A stretch of 64,000 nucleotides of DNA from Antedon mediterranea (Eukaryota > Echinodermata > Crinoidea > Comatulida > Antedonidae). Below the pieces are notes generated by a model. That model was not told the DNA's origin and made no database searches. It saw nothing but the letters and a program-made list of their open reading frames with translations. Numbering within the stretch: the stretch's first letter is position 1; every line of letters begins with the position of its first letter. The position numbers and the translations under genes are program-made. The stretch spans positions 11,772,932 through 11,836,931 of the forward strand of contig NC_092679.1 of assembly GCF_964355755.1 (NCBI RefSeq). The letters run 5' to 3'. Below are positions 45,801 through 58,529 of this stretch, piece by piece.

Positions 45801-48217
45801 TACAGTAACTAATTTTTTTTTTTTTTTAATTACTTCAATGTACTGTATGAATACTGTAAACTGTAGCCTTGTAATTATTATCTAAGAAAGAGTCCATTTT
45901 ATTAATTTATTAATGTCATTTTAGCAATTTTTCTTATTGTTTAATAATATTTTTTTTTGTATTGTATGTGTTATTTGTCTGTGTTTGGTCCTCCTGTAAG
46001 GGTAAAACCTTGAATTTCCTGTTGGCTGGGAAAAGAAATACTATGTATATGTAACCTATCCTATTGAATAAAATTAACTAAATAATAAAGATAAAATAAT
46101 TAGAGTACACGGTTTTACACTAAAGAAACTTGAAAAATGATTTAGTTAAGACCGTATCAATGTCAATGTTATTTTTATCATTATCTGTATGTTGTGTTGT
46201 TGTATTAAATCAACAGAAACATTTAAATACAGTAAGAAATATATTACAGAGTACTTAATAACCTTTGCACAATAAATTGAAACTGACTTGTTGTTTTAAA
46301 TTGAACAAACAGTGGTAACCTTTAAATGCAAAAAGTATAAAAATAAGCAATTGTCATCAAGGATTGGTGAGTACACTGTAATCACTATGGACACTCTTTG
46401 TTGTATAAATTCTCATTTCCTACTGACGAGCACTAAATGTGATTGTAGAGTCTTATACTCTACTTATAGCTGATATTATGTAAACATCTCTATTGATTAG
46501 CACTTTAGAAACACCTGTACTTATCCTTAGCTAAAAATCATTTAGACGATATAAATTGAATTTATACAGGCTGAGTAAATTACTGTACTGATTCAAAATA
46601 TGATGATAAAATGACTTGCAAATTGTACTTAAAAACTCAGCTAAAATAATATCAGGCATCAATTTCAGATAAAATTTGTGGTTAAGAAATGTACAGTACA
46701 TTCAAAATGTGTTACAGTTACACATTTCACAGTAATATAATAACGAAATTTCTCTTAAAATAGTCAAATTGAATGGAGTTATTGTTAAATTATACTCTCC
46801 CCACACAGGTGTATAAATGAGTACCTTGGTCAGGACAATTGCACTGATTGTAGCTAAAATATTGGCGAGTGTATAGGCCTATGTTTCCATATGTGTTTGA
46901 TCAAAATAACTTTGGTATTAATGTGAAAGGTGTCATTTGAACATTGGAAACTGCGCTATGTAAATGAATACATTATTATCAATATACATTTTACACAATT
47001 ATTAATTGAATGTTAAAAAAAAATTATAATTTACATTTTTTTACAATTTAATAGAATACATGAAAATTTTCATGGACTGTCGACTAGGCAACGAAAGCAA
47101 TTTGTAATGTTTTTTTGTTATTACCTAACAGTTACATTATTAAATGCTGTTCAATGCTATTTTTAGAAGGTTATAAATATTAAAGCACCATGTAATCAAA
47201 CAGTATTAATGTACTTTAAGTCTACTTTGTACTACTTGCATAATTGCTGATTATTATGGTTAATAAGTGTGTGCCAGTCAAATGTAATTAAAGTTTTGAT
47301 GACATGAGTCGGGGAAAAAATCAATATAAGAAAAACCAATAAATTTTATTTAATGTCAGGAAAATTGAAATTCACTGATGGTAATGATGGTTTAAAGTAG
47401 GCCAGTTTATACTGTAAAATTACATAATTATTATAATCTTAGTTTTATAGATTGTTATTGGCAGGCATGCTAATTAATATATTTTATCAGAATATGGTTG
47501 GTTATATACTGTAATACGAATAAGATGATTTGCTGCAGTACGAAAAGAAATGATGCTGGTCGTTCTGACTTGGAGCAAAGGGGCATTTTTCATTGTATTG
47601 TTGTTTTAAATTGTCAAATTATATGAATAAGTGTCTTAACGATGTCCACCAAAAGCATGAAAATGAAGATAATCAGACTTTTAATAGGCCATTCTGCAAT
47701 TTTAAACAAAGTCCAGTACAAAATTTCAACCAAAAACTGGCAGACAATTTGACTATTTTTTTTCTTTAATTTAATAGTTTTTTTCAGGTTTTTCTTTTTT
47801 CTATGACATTAAAATGGCATATTCAAAAAAAAAATGTTCAGGCGGTCAATACATCTTTGAAATACCACCACCTGTATACAGTCTTATCTAATTATCATGA
47901 CCATAAAATAATGACTTACTTGGTATTAAGTTTGCTGATTGGGGTTGATGTCTTGACGTATTATCATTGTGCATTCTTCTGCGTTCATTTGTTTTACTTT
48001 TAGCACTGTCTATTCCGCTATCACGACAGGTTATCCTACTGCCTTCATTGTCATCACCATTTAATGATGAGTTGCTATCTTCTTCTTTATTATTGTTTGA
48101 TGTAATTATACAGCTTGAGGTTGTTTCAGTTGTATTAGCTTTTTTCTTCAAGTTTAAATTTGAGTTTGTATTTATATCAGTAGTTGAATCTGTAGCAGCT
48201 GAACTTCCACAACCCAT
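39873..48217 (-). CDS. STMND1: Stathmin-domain protein, STMND1-like, 333 residues, six exons
   Basis: Minus-strand exons 48217-47920, 45459-45368, 44127-44047, 42318-42208, 40731-40545 and 40105-39873, all GT-AG, join to 1002 nt without a stop. The N-terminus is MGCGSS: Gly2 and Cys3 fit N-myristoylation and palmitoylation, so membrane attachment is likely. A Ser/Asn/Thr-rich linker follows. From about residue 100 comes a stathmin-like region: SKGVAFDVVL (the stathmin GxAFxxxL start), PPKRLLQ, then a charged helix (AERQQVTEERRRK, KEFNEKEMVEESKNK, KMKQRQRETKAKQVRERAKQ). Stathmin helices bind tubulin dimers; tubulin binding here is inferred. The C-terminus is acidic (DSDVDDDEGW). Start chosen because it gives the MGC lipid signal. 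Introns hold three non-autonomous elements. Neighbour WDR92 is divergent. Confidence 0.85.
41199..42061. mobile_element. Non-autonomous element, 863 bp, copy 2, in an STMND1-like intron
   Basis: Homologue of 23046-24006. It starts TA-gacttg with subterminal hairpin gacttg cc caagtc and ends cagac-TA. The sequence on both sides (40990-41198 and 42062-42185) is the same kind of degenerate caatgactgaccaact repeat, so the element interrupts a simple repeat. Lies between exons 4 and 5. Confidence 0.75.
42570..43190. mobile_element. 621-bp MITE flanked by TTAA (piggyBac-type target), in an STMND1-like intron
   Basis: TTAA at 42566-42569 and 43191-43194 encloses ends AGCCCCCTTCCCTACG (left) and, as complement of the right end, AGACCCCTTCCCTGCA. 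The inverted match extends to the shared cgttttttag/cgttttttgg blocks. TTAA duplication is typical of piggyBac and Kolobok elements. No transposase inside. Confidence 0.85.
44440..45206. mobile_element. Non-autonomous repeat of about 770 bp with a terminal hairpin, copy 2, in an STMND1-like intron
   Basis: Partner of 7451-8238. Its end folds into a hairpin: 45079-45118 (gtgtaa..ggtaaataatggca..ggtgaatgatgaaag) against 45158-45200 (ctttcatcatcattcacc..tgccattatttgtacc). Lies between exons 2 and 3. Confidence 0.8.
45460..47919. other. First intron of the STMND1-like gene, no further gene recognised
   Basis: AT-rich, 2.46 kb. Near 45950-46075 it has tgtttggtcctcctgtaagg..ttgaataaaat followed by a taa-rich end, which looks like a retroelement 3' tail, but no head or target duplication was found. 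Confidence 0.4.
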
Positions 48218-51173
48218 TTTTTTTTTATATTATAATTTGTGACACAAACTAAAAGTTTCAGGATATGTTACTGTACATTTCCTTGAAATGTGAAAATCTG
48301 ATTTTGGTTGATTACAGTACGCCTAGTGTACATCAATCTGAAAAAGAAAACAAATTAGGCCTAGACTGGGTATATAAAGTTAATTGAAATAAATGCTTAA
48401 ATAAAAATAGATTGAAATTGTATTTTTTTAAAGGATGTGTAATTCAATAATAAATGCATTAATATTAAAAGTATACGCATTTCACTGAATTTTTAACCAT
48501 CTACTTTAGTTGCTCTTTTGGAGCGCAGTGTGCGAAAAACACGATATTTACGATAAGTTGAAAGGGAAACGAAATACTGTAGCATCGGAGTTTGTATTGA
48601 ACAATCTATTTAAACTTGTTTTTAACACTAACAGACTAAAAGGCCAAACAAATAATGTCTAAAAGTATCTAGGTTAGGTAGGCTAGTAGTAGGAGGACTA
48701 ATAGTAATATACAGCCTACCTAATAGGCCTACCTAGGCTATAGCCTATATAGGCTAAGCCTACGTAGGCCTAATTATCATAGCCTATATAGGCTAAGGCC
48801 TACTAGTCTAGGCCTAGCCTAGCTAGGCCTATGTATGCCTAGGCCTAGCTAGGCTAGGCCCTAGCTAGCTAGGACGGTAGGCTAGCCAGCTACACAACAC
48901 ATCATTATCTTTGATTTGCTACTTTCTTCTTTTTCGTTACAAAATAGTTTAGCTAGACCTACCTAAAGTATAGTATTAGTAGTAGGCATATAGCTGGTTA
49001 GTAAAAGTAGTGTAGTCGTCGTAATGTACATTTTAATTTTACACTGTATGCGTCTCAATTCATGCATCTGAGCTGTCACTTTTCTTGGACGAGAGTATCA
49101 GCAGTTCTGTTGGTACACGTCCACCAAGAAGGTACTACTACTGTTTGTGTAGGCGGTGTGTAGCACTAATTGGAATGTTCCATTCTATTTAGGAGAGAAA
49201 TACATAATATTTTATTGGACAGAAAAGGAACATAATTATGTATAATATATACTTTTAAATTATAATTTATTACTTTTATTAATTTAGATTAATTTCAAGA
49301 TTAGAAGGTAAATATATCAAGCTGAAATATCATAAGTTATTAGGCAATAGATAGACGTACTTACTCTTTTAAACTATAGACTATTCCAAAACTTCCCGTA
49401 GCAACCGTAGTTTGATATAGTTTTTGTGTACAATGATGTCATGGTCGAGAGGGCACGATCGATATTACAAGACATATTTGTAACAAAAAACGCCGCTCGA
49501 CATCTTAACGTAACAGTTTTAAAGATATATTTAATTTAATTTTTTTAGGGGCACAAATTATTTGAATATGTCATTTTAATAAATAATTACTTTGACCAAA
49601 AGCTGGATCGAAAAAAAAATCACTAGTAAACATTTTTTGTAACGTAAATATTGTGTGGCCTCTGTCATGTACAGAACAATAATAATCATAAACTAAACTG
49701 GTACTGTGAGTATAGTAGTTCACTTAACCACAGTAATATTACTGTGGCTCCTTTGAATTTAGACAATTCAAACCACTCAAGAAAATAATACCACAAGGTG
49801 GGCTATATCCAATACGTTTCAACTAAAAGTATATTTTCATGTATTTAGTGTATTCAAATATAAAAACTATTAGTGGAATACGATATTTAATTGACACTTT
49901 TGAAACAAAATATAAAAAGAATTCATACTTTGATATGTCATCATTTTGGAATTTAAATAAAAAAATAAAAATTACTGAATCTGTAAAAGATGATGTTATT
50001 GAATAATTTAAATAAAAATGATGTATAAATAATCATTAAAGTCAACAGTGATAAACGGCCAGTGAGACCATCTCCATGGTGAGACCCAAATGTGCTATAA
50101 AGGTGTATAAAGCTATTAAAGTGTGAACAAATTGTATCCTACAGTAATAAGATTTGAGCTTGGCATGGACTGTTTTGATAATAATTCAATGATTGTCTGA
50201 CGGCGAATTATTATAATATTCGCATAGATTATTTTTATTATTCAATGATTATTTGACAGTGAATTACTATAATACCGGCCTAGGTTGACAGCAAGAAAGT
50301 CATTATTTATTAAACAAGATTTTACAGATTACCGACACGCATCTTAATACTGGTATTTAATTATCAGCAAATGTTTTCATAGACTCTTTTCTCCCAGACG
50401 TGCTTTGGGGTTTGTGATTTTACAAAATTCAAAAGCTGTCGGTCTCTAAACTATAGCTTCCGCTTGATATAGCTTGGGAATATAGCTACCTAAAGGCGCG
50501 GTGCGAAAAATTATTTATTAAACTAACTAGCTAGTCAGTCATCATTGACTGAAACTTGAAAAAGAAAAGCTCTTTTTCAAATCTTCCAGAAATGTAGGTG
50601 TCCATACACTGTGTTGCAAAATTCCGACGATGATGGACGTGGATAAATGACTTTTGTAAAAATACACAAACTTTAGTCCAAATGAATGGGATTCCTAATT
50701 GATAATTATATTTTACTAACTGTGGAGCTTTTCGTCATCAGAGAATTAAGTAAAATCAGCAGATTTTTGCCGTCTGATGTGTAATTTTGTACATTGTAGC
50801 TAAGTAGGCCTATATTGACAAACTTTTTTGGGGGGACCCGGGGCAAACAACATCAGAGTAGGGCAAACATCTAACCAATTCCTAATTGAGAGCATCATGT
50901 GAAACTGAACTTGCCATAGACTCCTTCCTCTCAAGATATAGAAAATTATTATTGTCAAACCCCATTCTGCGTTTTGGGAATCATAAATCAATCAATGATG
51001 ATAATTTTAATGATGAGATTAATAGTAAAAAAGAGGGCGCTAGACCAACAATTATGTGTTCTGTGTTGTTTCTTTACAATTACAGCGACTAGAAATTGAT
51101 AGTTTCTGGTTTATCTAGCCTAATCTATTAAATTCATGAATCTTTTTTGGTGTTTGTAGTTCGGACGTTTATT
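48218..51173. other. Intergenic region between the divergent STMND1-like and WDR92 genes
   Basis: About 2.95 kb between the two start codons; it should hold both promoters. It includes the TAGGCCTA-rich block at 48660-48895. A partial RFX X-box-like half site (gtagcaac) lies at 49398-49405. No exon was recognised, though untranslated first exons could be present. Confidence 0.5.
48660..48895. repeat. Cluster of TAGGCCTA/AGCCTA palindromic units
   Basis: taggcctac, tagcctatataggcta, aggcctaggc and tagctaggcta units are packed with almost no other sequence for about 230 bp. Many units are self-complementary. The same 8-mer appears singly across the window. Confidence 0.85.
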
Positions 51174-54100
51174 ATGGAGAAACCTCAAATAATTGTTCAT
51201 TTGCAAAAATCGTTAAATTACACTTTATTTGACACAAAATGGATCCCTCGTAGTGCCAAAATGGTTGTTCTAGGCAACCACCCACGCGGTACAGGAGTGA
51301 TGCAGATTTTTGAGCTTTCACACGGTCAAGTCAACCTTATACATGATGTAAGTGGAGGCCTAGGCCTAATGCTAGAAAACACATTTTCACTTCAGTGCTT
51401 ACATAAGTAATGTAATTCAACCGATTTTTTAATATTTGTTCATCATGTTTAGGGTTTAAACAGTACTTTAATGAACATGCAGAGTTTTTTTTTTATAGTT
51501 TATACTATAAATAGGCCGCCTCCTAGCCTAGCTAGGCTACCTAACTTTAATAATTAAAATTAATTTGATGACTTGTTGTTGGCTTCTTTAATTTATTAGC
51601 CTAGTAGGCCGGTGTCTGATCATTTCGGCCGCCGGTTATGGAATTGCCAAATTCATGAAACGCCAAAAAGGACAAAATATGTATTGTTCATTTCGGCCGC
51701 CAGAATTGTAATTATTCTTGAATATGTATGACGACAGTGACACGCCATGTGTGTTAAAATGTTAATATTTTACTAATACTGTGGTATTAAGCCGAATCGT
51801 CGGCGGTCTTCAATTCCAGAAACAGCAGCGATATTTATGGCAGGATTGCCCGCTTTTCGATACATTAAAAACAATCTCATTTGCCGACTGATACGTAGCC
51901 CTACACCAGTTTTACTTTAAAATATATAGCTTTTATTTTATATAGAAAATATAGCTCAATACGGCCGTTTCAGCGGCAGCCAAAACAAAATATTGGTTAA
52001 TTTTTCAACTAATAAAAGTGCGCATGATCAGTCATTACCAAACAACCAGATGCCCAATCACATTGCAACAATTTGTCCTTCACGTCAAAGGTTAAAAATT
52101 ATCGCATTTATCCGATAATTATCTGATTTAAAATGAGAAAAAAAGAATATCCGCGTATTTGATCGAACCCTCTTTTTACTTGGATATTTGGACAAACAAA
52201 TAAACAATGCATCGCGCGTCATCGCATGTTTATTGAAATTTAATATGAAGTGTACAAAAAGCAAAAAAACGTTATAAAAAAAAGATACACCTACTTGTTT
52301 AGCGCATAGTAACTGCTTAGCGTCGGATTTTTAGCTTGCCTTTGTTTTTTTTTTTATATTTATATATTTTATGATGAAATGCGTCCGACAAAGAAACATC
52401 CCCTCCGATATGTACGGTATTGTTAGCGGCGGTTTCATAGATCATTGTTTAATGAGCCTTGTAAAACTCATCCTATGGCATTTTGTTTGGAAATTAAATG
52501 AAACTTCCCTTATATCGCAAAGCTATCATTTTTTTAATAAGAAGGGGGTGATGCTGAAGTTTTTTTTATGTGCCAGTGGCACATAAAAAAAACTTCAGCA
52601 TCACCGGCACATAAAAAAAACTTCAGCATCACCCCCTTCTTATTATGCCAGTCAAAAACACTTTTATTCGTATGTTTTACATTTATTAAATTCATTAAAT
52701 TCATAACACATTTTTTACAAAGCACATGCATCTTCGTCAGGACCTGTAAAATAACAAAAAAATAAACATTTAATCAATATTCATTTTGACCAAAATATTT
52801 AGACGGTAAAATAATATAACTTTAAATCTACGGCAAAAAAAAAATGTATTTACATTGCAAAATTGATCTTTGGTTTGAATGACCATAGTTCTCTGTGGCG
52901 TTCCATAGACTTGGTAAAGTTACTTTTTTCACTGTAATACTGTACAGTTATTTCTGGCTATTTCAATTTGGCGCGCCATACTTGGTGAAATGAAATGATT
53001 ATGAATTTGGTCGTTCCATAACCGACGGCCGAAATGATTGGCGGCCGAAATGCACTGTGACCAGTAGTCCTTTATAATTACTGTAATACTATTAAAAACA
53101 GTGCTAGCCTATAAAATAGATCTGGACCTATCTCCCCCTCCTGAACCTGCGTGGTTCCCTGTTCCATTACAACGTGGACAATGTGGAAATTGAATGCTCA
53201 TAATTAAATTGATTAAATTAATTAAAAAAGTTAAACTATGAAATTATTCAAAAGTGTTTCAATATATATTCAAAATTGCGGCAACCATTTGAAACACCTC
53301 GGTCCTAGAAACCATCAATTCTGTGGCGGGTGGTGAGTGAAAAACATGTTTAAACATCTCTCCATGTGCACAATGAATTTACTGTACATGACCTAAGCTA
53401 GTTAGGTGGTTTGGTCGTTCGTCGCAAAACGACTCCCAATAAAAGACGACATGTCTTTGAATAGTACTGTATTAATAATACAGTAACGGGCCTATCAATA
53501 CTGCAATAATTGAATTGTATTTTGGTCTTCAATAGACCTAAACCATACATTTAATCTCAATTGTGTGAAAATGCATAGCACCAACCAAAATAATAAATAT
53601 CCCTTTCTTCATTCAGTGAACAGTAAAAACAAATCATATTTTTTTATTTTATTATTTTTTTATGTTTTTGATTACCACCAGTAAGAATTAAAAACAAAAG
53701 CTTGTACTATTCCCTAGGTACAGTAGGCCTAATATGCCTAAATTATAAGAATTTACTGATAATATATGTCTTTTATTTTTTCACTTTTACAGATAGAGAA
53801 ACCAGCACAATTCAGGTGTGGGACATTTGGGGCCAGCAATTTAAGTCAACGTAATTTAGCTACAGGTGATTTTAAGGGAACTCTTGCAATATGGTAAAGT
53901 TACTGTTTTGAAATCTTATTTTCAACTAGTTCTGAATCACATCATTGTATTTGTTTTAAAGAATCAGTGCATTTGCAGTAACAATTTTTTGCTAAATAGA
54001 CTGAGCACTATAAACTTAGATAGATTTATTTCTGCTGCGAAAAAATCCATTTAATAACTGTTTGAATAAATTAAACCCCAATTTAAATAAAAAAATAATA

Positions 54101-57100
54101 ATTTATTCATAAAAGTGTGTGAAATATTTGTTATTTGCCTATAATTTTTGTTTTTCCGTATAATTTTTTTCCCCTAGAAATAATTGTCAAGTGCTACTTT
54201 TATACATTTCTGTATTCATTTTAAATTTTAAATATAAAATACAAAATAGTAAAAGTATTTATTTTAATCGATGTTTAGGAATTTGGAGAACACAAAAGAA
54301 CCAACATTTAGTACACATGCACATGATGAAATTGTAAACTGTATAGATGGTGTAGGTGGTTTAGGAATTGGTGAAGGAGCCCCAGAGATTGTTACTGGTA
54401 GCAGGGATGGTAAGTTTAATATTTAATGAATCTTCTTTCCTAGGCCTCGGCATGGGAGTGTGATCGCTCCAGGTATGCCATTTTTAACACTAAAATGTGG
54501 TAAACTTCTACATGCCCAGATACAAACAGCACCCTGGAATGTGTTTAGGAGTGCAATAAACATAGCTGGATTTTCCAAAAAAAGACACAAGTTTGTGAAT
54601 TTTGTAAAAATATATGAACATAAGACTGAGAGTAAAAATATTACCAGAATTTGATTTAAAGTACACTATATAAAGTATACTAAATAACATTTGTATAATG
54701 AAATGTTTATAATTTAAAAATGTGTATTTTTATGATTTAACAAATACGGTTAGGTCTTGTGAAAGTGTGGGATCCAAGACAAGCAAATAAGCCAGTGGCA
54801 TGTATGGAACCTGCTGGTGGTGAAAACAAACGAGACTGCTGGACTGTAGCTTTTGGTAAATATAAATTTCTGGTAGTCCTCTATTGAGAAATTTATATCA
54901 TATTCACTAGATATTTATTTATTTTATTTTTATTTTATTTTATGTCTTTAGGCACTGTGGCCAAGGATTACCAATAGTGAATTAATCACTGTCCTATCAG
55001 ATAGGTGGTAATCCCCCTGATACAGAGGCTATTGTGTGAACCAGTTCACCGGGGTAACCCCCTACTCTTTTTCGAATAATGAACTGGGTTCTTTAAAGTA
55101 CACACAGGTTATAACTGTGTACACTGGACCTACGGTTTATAGTCCTTATCCGAGAAGACTTGTTCCACCACCAGAACTAGGAGCGAGTCGGCCTCGAACC
55201 CTTGCCGATGTTGTTGTTGGCTCTTTAGGTACGATAAACGGCGCCCCTGCCTTAACCGCTCGGCCATATAATCTATCCCAAAATGTTTCCCTTTTATGCA
55301 ATCAGTATGGTTTGATTGAGAGGCTGATTCACTTTGAGATCTTTGTTGTTTGTCTCTGAGCTGTTTCAATTTATTGCTCTCTCCATATAAAACAAAGAAG
55401 ACAAAAATCAATAAAGAATACAATAAAGTAATATAATTTGTTATTGGGTGAGTTTTTTTTTCATTCTTGCTGTGGGTGCTGGCGATTGGGCCAAATTAGA
55501 TAAACAAGTGCCCTAATATTTCTTACTAATACACATTGTGAAATTGTGTTTTAGGTCATGCTTTCAACCAATCGGATCGCTGTGTTGCAGCAGGCTATGA
55601 TAATGGAGATATCAAATTATTTGACTTGCGTGCAATGAGCTTACGGTGGGAAACAAATGTCAAGAATGGGGTAAGACAAACCATTAAAGCATTTTATTCT
55701 ATTCAATTTGAAAAGTGGAAAAGGTCATGGATTTGTTTTAAGAATCTGAAAGGTCAACATGAAAGGCATTGGTTTCCAATCCATTGCCTCTAAAGTTCAG
55801 CTTATGTTGACACATAACTAAACGCAACTTAACTGAAATGAAGTAGTTGTGCAACTATCGAGCTTGCTGAACAGATTTAAAAAGAACTAGCTGTACGAGC
55901 GCTTATGTCACATCCACGTCAAATAGCGAAAATGGGACATTAAGTGTTCTGAGAGCCGTTTCATTGTTTTAGTTAGCTGGAGCCTTTTTCGATAGGCTAT
56001 AAATAGAAGTTACCGAGCATTTCGAGCGACGCGAGTTCTGACTTCTGTGTTTTATAGGCTGTCTAAATTTCCCTTTAAACGGGTTTATATTAAATTATAT
56101 TGTTGTTTGATTTATTTCCGTTTATTAGGAACATTTATATTAAACAAAAACCACAACAATAGCAATTTTAGTTGATTATGGATTAATTTGTTCGAATTCT
56201 AAGATAAACGTCTAAGCCAAGTGTAAACATAAACAAAGCGAGTCATACTGCGAAAATAAAAAAGTGAAAACTAAATAATTTGTAATAATAGCTAATATAA
56301 CATTAATTTGCAATTTTTAAATGAAATTCTGAAAACGCTATAATAATTATAGTCTTATATGCATTTTCAAAGATTTCCAAATATATTATAAGCTTGGGGT
56401 TATTTTTCAAACAAATTCTATAAGAAGTTGAATGTGTATTTTGAGCGAAATTGCGGTGTTCCACATATATACCAGAGGTAAATTAATATGACTCATAATA
56501 AATTGTTGTTGATTTAATGCTATTTGTATTGAAGTATGCAGAACAATCCTCTGTGGTCTGTAAAAAAAAACAACATTCAGTAAATAATAATCATTATTTA
56601 ATTATATTTGTATATTTATTATTTTCTTAGGCCTATAAACAACGCGCGCCCGACAATGAACACGCGCCAATAATGCACGCACTACCCCATTATTATAGGC
56701 TAAAGCCTGTCTCTCCTACTGTACTACTAGGCCTTAACTATAATTGATTTATAAATAAAACAAAGAGGATTTGTAGAGTTTTATGAATAAAAACAGCTTC
56801 CCTATATATTATATGTTGCTCATATTAATTTACAAAACAAAATTGTTTTTATCTTATGGCGTAAAAAATGATTTTAGCTACAACCAAGTTTTTCATGAAT
56901 TATTCATTAGTAAATAAAATCAAAAGTTCCAATTGGCCAGTTTGCAAAAACCTAAGATTTATTTTTAAAAACAAAGTTGCTTCCGGGTAATTGTCCACGC
57001 TGTCTCGTGTGCAAAAACGATTCGCAGCCGATAGAGGGCTCACTACTCTTTGTCCCTGGTGAATCGAGTGTGATGCTGACACTGGAACTGATTATATCTA

Positions 57101-58529
57101 GTCATGGTTACCATGCATGACATGATTAGTATTAGATTAGTATTCATGAACACTTGCATGGAAACATCAAACTTATCTCTACTTGTACTTGTTGCGGTTA
57201 CCCATACCGCATACGTGGTGTGATTCAAAGTGTTTGGTTGTCCCCATTTCTGAAAAAAAATGGGCCACTGAAAGGATGTCGACATTTTGTGTGCATCTGT
57301 CAGCAGAGTTAATTAAGTTGCGTTGCGTTCTATTCGACATACTGTGGGTCACTGCTATTTATTCTTAAATATAATATATTCAGAAATTGAGCACTACCTG
57401 TACAGATGATAAAATGTTTTCAAAATTGTTCTTAAAATTCGATTATTTCTCATTTTAAAGTCTTATCTTTATCGCATATTTAATTTGTACAATTTTTTTT
57501 TAAAGGTATGCAGTTTGGAATTTGACCGCAAGGATATTAATATGAACAAGCTGGTAGCCACAACTTTAGAATCTAAATTTCATGTTTGGGATGTACGAAC
57601 ACAACATCCAAGTAAAGGATTTGCACAACTTACCGAGAAAGTGAGTCTAGACTATTACTATGTCTCAAGTTCAAGTATAAAATATATACATAAAATAGGT
57701 TTTTATTGTTTTGATTTCTATGACATAATATTACTATTTTCTTGATTTATGTTAGTATATATTTTTCATTATAGTAGTACTTTACTTATTATTTAATGAT
57801 GATGCATACAAATAAGTTTAGCTCATAAAATGTTGTTTTCAGGCACATAAATCAACCGTTTGGGTAGTACGTCATCTACCTCAAAACAGAGACATCTTCA
57901 TGACATCTGGTGGATCTGGTTCAATTTATTTGTGGAAATAGTAAGTAGCAGTCTAACTTATAGAGTTAAGACACATTCCTCTCTGATCATGACTACCATA
58001 CAGATATAAATATATACGTATTTCATTAATATTTTTGTATACAGTACTTTTAAAATTCTAATTCAATATTATGAAATAGACATTTGGAATACGATTTAAA
58101 TTTTATATAATTAAGTGTATAAATTTAGAATATGGGGAAATTTCATATCTGCCCTATTTTGCTTTTTTTTAAAATGTTAATCACCTCCCTTCCCTCTATA
58201 AATTGTTCAAGTACTGTAGACTTATTATCATCAAGATCATACAGATAAACATTTTGTCAAAAATAGCCATAAAACACAAAACATTGAAATCAGGTTGAGT
58301 AATAAATTCTTGCCTTTTTTTCAGCAACTATCCCTCCAATAGGGTTATGAAAGATGGCAATGTTGACATGGGAGTAATTGGGACTGTAGACTTGCAACAG
58401 AATGTTGTCCTATCATCTCAACCAATCGCAAGCTTTGACTGGAGTCCTGATAAAGAGGGCCTCGCTGTTTGCACATCTTTTGATCAAACTCTTAGAGTAC
58501 TCATTTGTACAAAGCTGAATAGAATTTAA
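51174..58529 (+). CDS. DNAAF10: WD repeat protein WDR92 / dynein axonemal assembly factor 10, 353 residues, eight exons
   Basis: Exons 51174-51347, 53793-53893, 54279-54409, 54754-54855, 55555-55670, 57506-57640, 57843-57940 and 58325-58529 have GT-AG borders and join to 1062 nt without a stop, within four residues of the human length. The start [17 protein letters not shown], the segment [20 protein letters not shown]-like in exon 3, [13 protein letters not shown] in exon 5 and LDWSPDK-like [10 protein letters not shown] with a VLICTKLN end identify the protein. It is a seven-bladed beta-propeller with WD signatures ([28 protein letters not shown]). In animals it works in the cytoplasm with R2TP-type chaperones to preassemble axonemal dyneins. 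The ATG at 51174 was chosen because the family starts there. AATAAA at 58750. The fumarase gene converges from the right. Confidence 0.97.
51611..53062. mobile_element. Element of about 1.45 kb with ggccgaaatg inverted ends, in WDR92 intron 1
   Basis: Left catttcggccgccggttatgg (51621-51641) and aaattcat are matched in reverse complement on the right (ccataaccgacggccgaaatg, 53017-53035; atgaatttgg). catttcggccgcc also recurs just inside the left end (51691) and just outside the inner right end (53041). TAG on each side could be a 3-bp target duplication but this is weak. No transposase; contains the hairpin at 52536-52644. Confidence 0.6.
52536..52644. repeat. Hairpin with one arm duplicated
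   Basis: 52537-52574 (gaagggggtgatgctgaag then T8 and atgtgcc) is the reverse complement of 52605-52643 and, in shorter form, of 52578-52605. The loop is agt. The result is one left arm and two tandem right arms that compete for it. Confidence 0.9.
54910..55270 (-). mobile_element. tRNA-derived SINE, copy 2, in WDR92 intron 4
   Basis: Minus strand: A box tggccgagcggttaaggc (complement of 55249-55266), B box gggttcgaggcc (complement of 55190-55200), a body with the complements of ggacctacggtttatagtcc, ttctttaaagtacacac and caccggggtaaccccctac, then an A-rich tail (complement of the T-rich run near 54910-54945). All parts of a SINE are present in order. Confidence 0.88.
55671..57505. other. 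WDR92 intron 5, no nested gene recognised
   Basis: 1.8 kb of AT-rich sequence; no paired inverted ends or coding motifs found. Confidence 0.4.

Noticed and set aside
51147-51173. Upstream in-frame extension of WDR92 (nine codons from a TTG)
   Set aside because: Not an ATG start, and the preceding tttttggtgtttgtag could be an acceptor site; the ATG at 51174 matches the family start.
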